Positions 1 through 5,352 of a stretch of DNA of 6,604 nt are shown here, one piece after another. The notes beneath the pieces are model-generated. The model was given only the letters and a program-made list of their open reading frames with translations. It did no database searches and had not been told where the DNA came from. How positions within the stretch are numbered: position 1 is the first letter of the stretch; the number at the start of each line of letters is the position of its first letter. Source of the DNA: Niastella sp. (GTDB taxonomy: Bacteria; Bacteroidota; Bacteroidia; Chitinophagales; Chitinophagaceae); the NCBI GenBank assembly GCA_021154515.1, contig JAJKIL010000091.1, positions 1 through 6,604 of the forward strand, written 5' to 3'. The translations under genes and the position numbers were made by a program.

Positions 1-15
1 TGATATAAACAAAAA

Positions 16-46
16 AAACCTGTCTTGAAAAGTTAACGGCAGGTTT
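16..46. terminator. Terminator-like hairpin at left edge
   Basis: The arms AAACCTGTC (16-24) and GGCAGGTTT (38-46) form a 9-bp stem with one G-U pair and a 13-nt loop. An A-run lies to the left (11-18), so on the minus strand the stem is followed by TTTTT and more T. On the plus strand the tail is the weaker TTTAAGAATTTT. It may end a plus-strand gene lying just left of the window, or act in both directions. No gene in 47-476 needs a minus-strand terminator, so the direction is uncertain. Confidence 0.45.
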
Positions 47-375
47 AAGAATTTTAGCAAATTACAGTTAACCGGTAGGTAAATCCATTGGCACACAATC
101 GTATCGTAGCTGCAAAATCAAACGGGACGGGCCTGTAAGCCGGTTGTCATATCATTGTGTAAAGATATATTGATTGTTTCACTCACGAACGCCTGTTAAT
201 TTTTTACGCCACTTTTTGACCAAGGACATGTTTTAAATACCGTACCGGTTTTAATAACCCAGGCAGGGTCGCAACTCGTTGCCTGTTAATTAGTTTTATA
301 ACTGTTAAGGCTATGGTGCGAGGGTCTTTTTTTGAATAAAAGGGGTTATTTTGCCGGCTGAGGTGTTCTCAGTTA

Positions 376-389
376 TTGATATTTATCAA
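376..389. promoter_or_regulatory. Palindrome matching an FNR/CRP-family box
   Basis: The sequence reads TTGATA-TT-TATCAA and so fits the FNR consensus TTGAT-N4-ATCAA exactly. It lies 87 bases upstream of the ligA start codon and about 55 bases before the suggested ligA -7 box. The match is seen in the sequence. That an FNR/CRP-type regulator binds here is inference, and the flanks are AT-rich, which raises the odds of chance. Confidence 0.3.
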
Positions 390-445
390 GATCGTGACGC
401 TCAAATGAGTGACCAAAGGCCCACCAATAAAACAGGGCATTGATT

Positions 446-453
446 TAACTTCG
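446..453 (+). promoter_or_regulatory. Possible -7 box for ligA
   Basis: TAACTTCG matches the Bacteroidota -7 consensus TAnnTTTG at all but one fixed position. It would give a short leader of roughly 18 nt before the ligA ATG. No TTG is seen at the expected -33 position, so the assignment is weak. Confidence 0.3.
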
Positions 454-476
454 CTTAAAACAGTAATAACAGATTT

Positions 477-2576
477 ATGTATTCTCCCGACCAAACAAAA
501 GCTTTGCAAAAGCTGACTACCGGTTTAATGGAAAAAAACTCGCAAGGTCATATAACCGACAAAGACATCGAGACCCTGCGGGATGTACTTCGCTTTCATG
601 AAAACCGGTACTATATTTTGAATGATCCTTTGATTGCCGACTTTGAATACGACCAACTATACAAGGCCCTCGAAAAGTTGGAAAAGGAGAATCCTGCTTT
701 GCGTACACCCGATTCACCAACACAGCGGGTAGCCAAAGAGCTTACCGCAGCATTTCCAACGGTATCGCACCTGGTGCCTATGTTATCACTCGATAACTCG
801 TACAATGCCGAGGACCTTATTGACTTCGACCGCCGGGCAAGAGAACTGGCGAAAGTGGAGGTGCTGGAGTATTGCGTTGAACCCAAGTTCGACGGGGCAA
901 GCATTTCTCTCATCTTTGAAAATGATATGCTGGTGCGTGGCGCCACCAGGGGTAACGGAGTACAGGGTGATGATATTACTACCAACATAAGGCAGATCAG
1001 ATCTATTCCTTTATCGGCAGCCATTTCAAAGTATGGTCTTGAACAGATAGAGATCAGGGGAGAGGTGTTAATGAGCAAACAAAATTTCAAGAAATATAAC
1101 GATGGACTGGCCGAACAAAACCTGCCACCACTGGCCAACCCCCGCAATGCAGCAGCCGGCACTTTGCGCATAAAAGACCCCAAGGAGGTGAGTAAGCGAA
1201 ACCTGGAAGCCTTTTTATACCAGATCAGCCATTATACCCAGTTACCCGACAAAGAAGTGGATCCTATTGTGAACAGCCACAGCGGTTGTTTGACTATGTT
1301 ATGGGAACTTGGTTTCCGCAGCCCGGTAAAGGAAAAGAAAGTATTGAAAGGTATAGATGCGGTTGTTGCCTATTGCCATGAATTTGAACAACAACGCGAC
1401 GATCTGCCTTATGAGATAGATGGCATGGTGATAAAGGTGAACGATATTCATCAGCAGGAGCTGCTGGGCATGACCACCCATCACCCCCGCTGGGCCATTG
1501 CTTATAAGTTCAAGGCACGTCAGGCTACCAGTAAGTTAAGGGCTGTTGAATTCCAGGTTGGCCGTACCGGTTCGGTTACGCCTGTGGCCAAGATAGATCC
1601 CGTTCCTATCGGTGGCGTTACTGTGGGTTCTATATCCTTATTTAACGAAGAAGTGATCAAAGACAAGGACCTTATGATAGGCGATACCGTGCTGGTTGAA
1701 CGGGCTGGCGATGTGATCCCTTACATTGTTAAATCTTTGCCCGAACTCAGGAATGGCACCGAACAAAAGATCGTTTTTCCTACCCAATGCCCCGTATGTG
1801 GCGATAAGCTCGAAAAGCCGGAAGAAGAGGCTGTTTGGCGTTGCAGCAACATCAACTGTGAGGCCCAGGTGGTGGAACGCATCATTCACTTTACCAGCAA
1901 GGATGCCATGGACATCAGGGGTCTTGGTGAAGCAAACATTCGTAAGTTCTTCTCGTTAGGTTTCCTCAAAGAAGTGCCTGCTATATACGAGTTGCCTTTT
2001 GATAAGATCGGGACGTTAGAAGGATTTGGCAAGAAAAGCATTACCAATCTGCAAACAGCTATTGAAACTTCCAAAACCCAGCCCATACACCGGCTGATAT
2101 ATGCCCTGGGTATCCGTTATGTAGGAGAAACAACCGCAAAAACGCTTGCCCATGCGGTTAAGCATTTGTTAGATTTAAGGGATTATTCGCTCGAAGACCT
2201 CCAAAACCTTGAGGATATTGGGCCGAAAGTGGCTGGCAGCGTACATCAGTTTTTCCAAAATCCGGACAACATAGCCACCCTGCAAAAGCTTGAACAGCTG
2301 GGCCTGAAGCTGAAAAACGACAAAAAAGACCTGGTAAAGGGAGGCAACCTGAGCGGCCAAACGTTTTTGTTTACAGGCACCATGCCCACACTCAAGAGAA
2401 GTGACGCCGAAGCCATGGTTGAATCTAACGGAGGCAAGCTTCTCAGCAGCGTAAGCGCCAATTTAACGTATCTGGTAGCGGGAGAAGAGGCGGGAAGTAA
2501 GCTCGAAAAAGCCAAAAAGATAACCTCCATCAAGATCATAACCGAAGCCGAATTCCTGTCCCTTATACATCATTGA
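477..2576 (+). CDS. ligA: NAD-dependent DNA ligase LigA
   Basis: This enzyme seals single-strand nicks with 5'-phosphate and 3'-OH ends during replication and repair, using NAD+ as the adenylate donor. It acts in the cytoplasm on the nucleoid. The 699 residues contain every LigA module. Domain Ia, which binds NMN, is at about 36-90 (HENRYYILNDPLIADFEYD). The adenylation domain has the nucleophilic Lys137 in KFDG (137-140), EIRGE (192-196), YEIDG (312-316) and the IAYKFKA motif (341-347). An OB fold spans about 360-430. A zinc finger uses Cys438, Cys441, Cys456 and Cys461. Helix-hairpin-helix repeats span about 478-605, and a BRCT domain covers about 624-699. No catalytic residue is missing. 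The ATG at 477 is preferred although no Shine-Dalgarno is visible. A later Met (codon 18, 528) also precedes domain Ia and cannot be ruled out. The gene appears to be transcribed alone. Confidence 0.97.
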   Translation: MYSPDQTKALQKLTTGLMEKNSQGHITDKDIETLRDVLRFHENRYYILNDPLIADFEYDQLYKALEKLEKENPALRTPDSPTQRVAKELTAAFPTVSHLVPMLSLDNSYNAEDLIDFDRRARELAKVEVLEYCVEPKFDGASISLIFENDMLVRGATRGNGVQGDDITTNIRQIRSIPLSAAISKYGLEQIEIRGEVLMSKQNFKKYNDGLAEQNLPPLANPRNAAAGTLRIKDPKEVSKRNLEAFLYQISHYTQLPDKEVDPIVNSHSGCLTMLWELGFRSPVKEKKVLKGIDAVVAYCHEFEQQRDDLPYEIDGMVIKVNDIHQQELLGMTTHHPRWAIAYKFKARQATSKLRAVEFQVGRTGSVTPVAKIDPVPIGGVTVGSISLFNEEVIKDKDLMIGDTVLVERAGDVIPYIVKSLPELRNGTEQKIVFPTQCPVCGDKLEKPEEEAVWRCSNINCEAQVVERIIHFTSKDAMDIRGLGEANIRKFFSLGFLKEVPAIYELPFDKIGTLEGFGKKSITNLQTAIETSKTQPIHRLIYALGIRYVGETTAKTLAHAVKHLLDLRDYSLEDLQNLEDIGPKVAGSVHQFFQNPDNIATLQKLEQLGLKLKNDKKDLVKGGNLSGQTFLFTGTMPTLKRSDAEAMVESNGGKLLSSVSANLTYLVAGEEAGSKLEKAKKITSIKIITEAEFLSLIHH

Positions 2577-2592
2577 TATGATTCTTATCAAT
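2572..2592 (+). other. AT-rich hairpin over the ligA stop codon
   Basis: ATTGATA (2572-2578) pairs with TATCAAT (2586-2592) around a 7-nt loop. The stem contains the ligA TGA and is followed by TGTTTGATTTT. It could be a weak terminator for ligA. Because it ends at the -33 region of the next promoter, it could equally be an operator. The stem is short and has few G-C pairs, so neither role is firm. Confidence 0.25.
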
Positions 2593-2594
2593 TG

Positions 2595-2627
2595 TTTGAT
2601 TTTCACATTTGTTTTTTTGTAACTTTA
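2595..2627 (+). promoter_or_regulatory. Promoter of the NUMOD4/HNH-like gene
   Basis: TTTG (2595-2598) is followed after 21 bases by TAACTTTA (2620-2627), which is one base off the Bacteroidota -7 consensus TAnnTTTG. Transcription would start near 2633, giving a leader of about a dozen bases. This supports independent expression from ligA. Confidence 0.5.
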
Positions 2628-2644
2628 GCCAAAAGGAAAAGGCG

Positions 2645-3208
2645 ATGATAAAAAAACTCCCCAACGAGGTGTGGAAACCATTACAGTTTCCAGGCTGGAA
2701 ACACCTCCGTAAAAAGTATGCGTTATCCTCCATGGGACGCATAGCCAGCTACACAGAAGACGTTGTTGAAGACGGCAAGCTCCTTCAGGGTTCTTTAACT
2801 ACCGGTTACAGAACTTTGAATCTCCATCGTCCAGGCAACAACGGTACTCTGTACATTCACCGTGAGATTGCCCGATTATTTCTGAAGAAAGCTTCACTTA
2901 AAAACAAGTATGTGATTCACATCAATCACAATAAGCTTGACAATGCAGTGAAGAACCTGAAATGGGCTACACTTGAAGAAATGATTGAACATCAGCAACA
3001 CAGTCCCGCAAAAATTGCCTACAAAAAAGTGCAGGCAAACAGAACCGAAGGCTTGAAGCTGAATGCGAAACAGGTTCAAGGCATTAAAAAGATCCTCGCA
3101 GACAAGAACCGAAAGATCACCATCAAAAAATTAGCGGAAAAATTTGGCGTCTCTGAGATGACCATGTACCGCATTAAAAGTGGTGAAAACTGGGGCCGGA
3201 TCAAATAA
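2645..3208 (+). CDS. NUMOD4 / HNH-like DNA-binding protein with C-terminal HTH
   Basis: The 187-residue protein has an N-terminal NUMOD4-type motif at about 8-35 (VWKPLQFPGW, then YALSSMGRIAS), normally a DNA-binding module of HNH homing endonucleases. An HNH_3-like core follows at about 70-118: IHREIARLFL (71-80), VIHINHNKLDN (90-100), NLKWAT (104-109). A helix-turn-helix is likely at about 157-187 (ITIKKLAEKFGVSEMTMYRI, then a NWGRI end). The family order is normal for HNH homing-type endonucleases. The usual N-H-I-D-G core reads I-H-I-N-H here, so nuclease activity is doubtful while DNA binding looks intact. I chose the ATG at 2645 because AAAGGA lies seven bases upstream and a promoter just before it. 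The frame also opens at a TTG (2609), but that lies upstream of the predicted transcription start. The gene is free-standing and inserted in no visible intron or intein. Its biological role is unknown. Confidence 0.75.
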   Translation: MIKKLPNEVWKPLQFPGWKHLRKKYALSSMGRIASYTEDVVEDGKLLQGSLTTGYRTLNLHRPGNNGTLYIHREIARLFLKKASLKNKYVIHINHNKLDNAVKNLKWATLEEMIEHQQHSPAKIAYKKVQANRTEGLKLNAKQVQGIKKILADKNRKITIKKLAEKFGVSEMTMYRIKSGENWGRIK

Positions 3209-3225
3209 TGCCCGGTAATTGATGT

Positions 3226-3277
3226 AAAAAATAAGTGGTGTGATTGAAAAGGCTAGCTTTCACACCACTTATTTTTT
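3226..3277. terminator. Strong bidirectional terminator, 18-bp stem
   Basis: The arm at 3226-3243 (AAAAAATAAGTGGTGTGA) is the exact reverse complement of 3260-3277, with a 16-nt loop. The right arm ends in a T-run (3272-3278), and the left A-run gives one on the minus strand. It lies 17 bases past the stop of the NUMOD4/HNH-like gene. The loop holds a nested AAG/CTT mini-stem around GCTAG. Confidence 0.9.
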
Positions 3278-3294
3278 TGGAGAATGGTCAATGC

Positions 3295-3319
3295 TTCTGC
3301 CTTCTGCCTTCTGCCTTCT
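3295..3319 (+). repeat. TTCTGCC heptad tandem repeat
   Basis: Three perfect copies of TTCTGCC (3295-3301, 3302-3308, 3309-3315) are followed by a partial unit TTCT. The array ends six bases before the -7 box of the DUF2461 gene, so it occupies the space where that promoter's -33 region and spacer would fall. Short heptameric tandem repeats of this type are known from several bacterial genomes. Confidence 0.85.
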
Positions 3320-3324
3320 TTTCT

Positions 3325-3332
3325 TATCTTTG
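3325..3332 (+). promoter_or_regulatory. Consensus -7 box, DUF2461 gene (near-leaderless)
   Basis: TATCTTTG is a perfect match to TAnnTTTG, and only three bases separate it from the ATG at 3336. The transcript would therefore begin at or next to the start codon. No TTG is found 19-23 bases upstream because the TTCTGCC repeat lies there. The nearest is at 3277-3279. Confidence 0.55.
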
Positions 3333-3335
3333 GCT

Positions 3336-4010
3336 ATGCTACAATCCTCCACATTAAAATTTCTTAAAGACCTCTCCAGGAATAATAACAAGCCCTGGTT
3401 TGATGCGCACCGCAAGCAATACGAAGATGCCAAAAAGGACTTTGAAACGTTTATCCAGGCTGTTATCGATAAACATGGTCTGAAAGACGAGACCATCCGC
3501 GAACAGGAAGCCAAAAAATGTATGTTCCGCATTAACCGCGACGTTCGCTTCTCGAAAGATAAATCGCCTTACAAAAACAATCTGGGCGCCAGCATCAACC
3601 GCGGCGGCCGAAAATCAGTCTTTGCCGGTTATTATTTTCATCTGGAACCGGGCCAAAGCTTTGTAGGCGGCGGCATCTGGATGCCCATGCCATCGGAAAT
3701 GAAGAAGGTACGGCAGGAAATTGACTATTGTTACGATGAGTTCAGGAAGATCGTGCAGTCAAAGAAGTTCACTACCATTTATGGCGATCTGTATAAAGAA
3801 GAAGGAATCGGACTTAGCCGGGTGCCTCAGGGGTTTGAAAAGGACAATCCTGCTGCCGAATATCTAAAGCTGAAAAGCTGGATCGCCATGCAATCGGTGA
3901 AAGATGCAGAGCTTACCGTTAAAGACCTTGTTAAAAAAACACTGGTGGCCTTTGAGACCCTGCAGCCAATGATACAATTTATAAACCGTTCTCTCGATAA
4001 TGCCGAATAA
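3336..4010 (+). CDS. DUF2461 (TIGR02453) family protein
   Basis: The 224-residue product has the full length and all hallmark motifs of the DUF2461 family, a conserved bacterial family of unknown biochemical function. Visible motifs: LKFLKDLSRNNNKPWFDAHR (7-26), RINRDVRFSKDKSPYK (65-80), a glycine- and aromatic-rich stretch GYYFHLEPGQSFVGGGIWMP (98-117), and LKLKSW (177-182). No signal peptide or membrane segment is seen in this version, so it is probably cytoplasmic. The frame is open back to a GTG at 3240, but that start lies inside the upstream terminator stem. The ATG at 3336, right after a consensus -7 box and matching the usual family N-terminus, is the better choice. There is no Shine-Dalgarno, in keeping with a leaderless message. 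The gene stands alone between two terminators. I would not assign a function beyond the family name. Confidence 0.88.
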   Translation: MLQSSTLKFLKDLSRNNNKPWFDAHRKQYEDAKKDFETFIQAVIDKHGLKDETIREQEAKKCMFRINRDVRFSKDKSPYKNNLGASINRGGRKSVFAGYYFHLEPGQSFVGGGIWMPMPSEMKKVRQEIDYCYDEFRKIVQSKKFTTIYGDLYKEEGIGLSRVPQGFEKDNPAAEYLKLKSWIAMQSVKDAELTVKDLVKKTLVAFETLQPMIQFINRSLDNAE

Positions 4011-4023
4011 GGCATATAAAATA

Positions 4024-4069
4024 AAAAATGAGGAATGCTAAAGGCTTTACTTTTTCATTCCTCATTTTT
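4024..4069. terminator. Bidirectional terminator between DUF2461 gene and asd
   Basis: AAAAATGAGGAATG (4024-4037) is the exact reverse complement of 4056-4069, giving a 14-bp stem and an 18-nt loop. T-runs follow the stem on both strands. It sits 13 bases after the DUF2461 stop and 13 bases past the asd stop, so it serves both convergent genes. The loop carries a nested TAAAG/CTTTA pairing. Confidence 0.9.
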
Positions 4070-4082
4070 CTTTCTTAATTCT

Positions 4083-5093
4083 TTATTTCAACAGTCCTTT
4101 CCCCATCAGGTACTCAGCGATCTGAACCGCATTGGTAGCAGCACCTTTACGCAGGTTGTCGCTAACGATCCACATGTTGAGGGTATTAGGCTGGGTCTCA
4201 TCCCGGCGCAATCTACCTACAAACACTTCGTCTTTTTCATGCGCATCCATTGGCATGGGGTATTGCTGGTTAGCAGGATCATCAACCACTACCACACCTG
4301 GAGCTGTTTGTAACAGTTGTTTTACTTCAGCCAGTTCATAATCTTTAGAGAACTCTACATTCACGCTTTCGCTATGGCCGCCCATAACCGGAATACGAAC
4401 GGTGGTCGCAGTTACGCGAATGGCATCATCGCCCATGATCTTTTTGGTTTCGTTCACCATTTTCATTTCCTCTTTCGTATAGCCATTATCGAGGAACACG
4501 TCGATCTGTGGAATAACGTTCAGGTCAATCGGGTATTTATAAGCCATGGGGTATTCGCCATTGGCGCTTTTCACGGCTTTATCGCGTTCGCCCATCAGCT
4601 GGTCAACCGCTTTTTTACCAGTACCGGTAACACTTTGGTAAGTAGATACTACAATACGGTTGATGTTATATTTTTTATGCAAAGGTTGCAAAGCCACTAC
4701 CATTTGAATGGTGGAGCAGTTGGGGTTGGCAATGATCTTATCGGCCGCGCTCAATACATGTGCATTTACTTCAGGCACCACTAATTTCTTAGTAGGATCC
4801 ATACGCCAGGCCGAAGAGTTATCTATAACTGTAATGCCGGCTTCTGCAAATTTAGGCGCCCACTCCAGTGAAGTGCTGCCACCAGCTGAAAACAAGGCCA
4901 CAGCAGGCTTTGCGGCAATAGCATCTGTCATGCTAACCACTTTGTACTTCTTTCCTTTGTACTCAACTTCTTTACCTACAGACTTTTCAGAGGCTACGGG
5001 CAACAATTCTGTAACCGGGAAATTACGCTCGGCCAATACCTGTAACATTTTGGTACCCACTAAACCGGTGGCACCTACAACCGCAACTTTCAT
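4083..5093 (-). CDS. asd: Aspartate-semialdehyde dehydrogenase
   Basis: Asd reduces L-aspartyl-4-phosphate to L-aspartate-4-semialdehyde with NADPH in the cytoplasm. This is the shared step that feeds diaminopimelate and lysine (cell wall) on one side and homoserine, threonine, methionine and isoleucine on the other. The 336-residue length is normal. Visible signatures: the nucleotide-binding loop VVGATGLVG (5-13), the catalytic Cys126 in NPNCSTIQ (123-130), STYQSVTGTG (150-159), the substrate-binding and acid/base segment VRIPVMGGHSE with Arg233 and His240, and the C-terminal SDNLRKGAATNAVQIAE (311-327). The start is supported by AAGGAG six bases upstream. The gene is monocistronic, ending in the shared terminator at 4024-4069. 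It is preceded by a long leader with a promoter, leader peptide and attenuator-type terminator, so expression is probably tuned to the supply of aspartate-family amino acids. Confidence 0.96.
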   Translation of the reverse strand: MKVAVVGATGLVGTKMLQVLAERNFPVTELLPVASEKSVGKEVEYKGKKYKVVSMTDAIAAKPAVALFSAGGSTSLEWAPKFAEAGITVIDNSSAWRMDPTKKLVVPEVNAHVLSAADKIIANPNCSTIQMVVALQPLHKKYNINRIVVSTYQSVTGTGKKAVDQLMGERDKAVKSANGEYPMAYKYPIDLNVIPQIDVFLDNGYTKEEMKMVNETKKIMGDDAIRVTATTVRIPVMGGHSESVNVEFSKDYELAEVKQLLQTAPGVVVVDDPANQQYPMPMDAHEKDEVFVGRLRRDETQPNTLNMWIVSDNLRKGAATNAVQIAEYLMGKGLLK

Positions 5094-5099
5094 GTTTTG

Positions 5100-5105
5100 C
5101 TCCTT
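5100..5105 (-). promoter_or_regulatory. asd ribosome-binding site
   Basis: AAGGAG on the minus strand lies six bases before the asd ATG in an A-rich, unstructured stretch. A Shine-Dalgarno this good is uncommon in Bacteroidota. It fixes the asd start and suggests efficient initiation once the terminator is read through. Confidence 0.7.
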
Positions 5106-5125
5106 TTGTTTTGTTTTTTTGGTTG

Positions 5126-5152
5126 AACACTCCCTTTTCAGGTAAGAGTGTT
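5126..5152 (-). other. Leader hairpin with GAAA tetraloop between attenuator and asd
   Basis: On the minus strand AACACTC (5152-5146) pairs with GAGTGTT (5132-5126). Inside, CCT (5142-5140) pairs with AGG (5135-5133) around a GAAA (GNRA) loop, with a three-base bulge on one side. It begins just past the terminator T-run and has no T-run of its own, so it is not a second terminator. A role in protecting or shaping the read-through mRNA is only a guess. Confidence 0.4.
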
Positions 5153-5187
5153 AAAATAAAAAAGCCTTCCCGTTTTTGGGGAAGGCT
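5153..5187 (-). terminator. Intrinsic terminator (attenuator) in the asd leader
   Basis: On the minus strand AGCCTTCCC (5187-5179) pairs with GGGAAGGCT (5171-5163) over 9 bp with a CAAAAAC loop, followed by TTTTTTATTTT. This is a canonical intrinsic terminator and works only leftward, because the other side has no T-run. It lies after the asd promoter and about 60 bases before the asd ATG, so it can only govern whether asd itself is transcribed. Its 5' arm can pair alternatively with 5219-5228. Confidence 0.88.
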
Positions 5188-5228
5188 CCTGAATATGTTG
5201 GTATACAAAGTAGTCCTTAACCTTCCCC
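5178..5228 (-). promoter_or_regulatory. Antiterminator pairing of the asd attenuator
   Basis: On the minus strand GGGGAAGG (5228-5221) is exactly complementary to CCTTCCCC (5185-5178), extendable by a U-G and a U-A pair to 10 bp. The second segment includes the terminator 5' arm, so the two structures exclude each other. The first segment forms the last codons of the leader peptide, so a ribosome ending translation there would cover it and favour termination. A ribosome halted earlier would leave it free. Confidence 0.75.
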
Positions 5229-5279
5229 GTGTATGGAGCTTGTCTTGGTAGTCTTTGTATGTTTCTTTATCATTTGCAT
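5217..5279 (-). CDS. Putative leader peptide of asd (attenuation)
   Basis: The 20-codon frame encodes MQMIKKHTKTTKTSSIHGEG and ends at TAA (5219-5217). Twelve of its residues are Lys (4), Thr (4), Met (2) and Ile (2), the amino acids made downstream of Asd. The Lys/Thr block lies in codons 5-13. The stop is about 30 bases before the terminator stem, and the final Gly-Glu-Gly codons are the antiterminator arm. A second ATG (codon 3) could also start it. No Shine-Dalgarno is visible. Like other leader peptides, it probably has no function as a protein; its translation would be the sensor. The coding assignment is inference from composition and position. Confidence 0.72.
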   Translation of the reverse strand: MQMIKKHTKTTKTSSIHGEG

Positions 5280-5316
5280 TTCGAGGGCCAAAATTAGTTC
5301 GCATTTGTTGTATGCC

Positions 5317-5347
5317 CAAATTTAATTTTTAACCCGTACGGGTCCAA
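5317..5347 (-). promoter_or_regulatory. asd promoter
   Basis: On the minus strand TTG (5347-5345) is followed after 20 bases by TAAATTTG (5324-5317), a perfect match to the Bacteroidota TAnnTTTG element. Transcription should start near 5311, giving a leader of about 218 nt that contains the whole attenuator. Confidence 0.72.
5332..5343. promoter_or_regulatory. Palindrome in the asd promoter spacer (possible operator)
   Basis: ACCCGTACGGGT is a perfect 12-bp inverted repeat and is GC-rich in an AT-rich setting. It lies between the -33 and -7 elements of the asd promoter, where a bound protein would block RNA polymerase. No regulator is identifiable from the sequence. Confidence 0.4.
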
Positions 5348-5352
5348 TGCTG

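Larger units (their letters stand above)
47..476. other. Gene-free stretch upstream of ligA
   Basis: I find no convincing protein-coding frame and no tRNA or rRNA signature in these 430 bases. The only small frames are trivial, such as a 12-codon one at 404. Structure seen: an 11-bp direct repeat GCCTGTTAATT at 191-201 and 281-291, a weak hairpin CAGGCA/TGCCTG (260-265 with 280-285), a possible promoter-like pair TTG (174-176) and TAATTTTT (197-204), and the TTGATA-TT-TATCAA palindrome at 376-389. An unrecognised small RNA cannot be excluded. Confidence 0.5.

Noticed and set aside
260..285. Hairpin CAGGCA/TGCCTG as a terminator
   Set aside because: The stem has only six pairs with a 14-nt loop, no clean T-run follows, and no gene lies upstream for it to end.
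611..1183. Long minus-strand frame (190 codons) within ligA
   Set aside because: It is antisense to the adenylation domain of a clearly intact ligA and has no recognisable domain: a coding shadow.
2609..2644. TTG-started extension of the NUMOD4/HNH-like gene
   Set aside because: It covers the predicted -7 box at 2620-2627 and lies upstream of the predicted transcription start. The ATG at 2645 has a Shine-Dalgarno and starts just before the NUMOD4 motif.
3240..3335. N-terminal extension of the DUF2461 gene starting at GTG 3240
   Set aside because: It starts inside the loop-proximal arm of the 18-bp terminator and would translate the heptad repeat. The family N-terminus begins at the ATG at 3336, next to a consensus -7 box.
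5126..5152. Second intrinsic terminator in the asd leader
   Set aside because: No T-run follows on the minus strand; the next bases are CAACCAAAAAAAC.
5023..5319. 98-codon minus-strand frame overlapping the asd start and its leader
   Set aside because: It runs through the terminator, the Shine-Dalgarno region and into asd in another frame, with no family-like motifs. The 20-codon frame at 5217-5279 explains the region far better.
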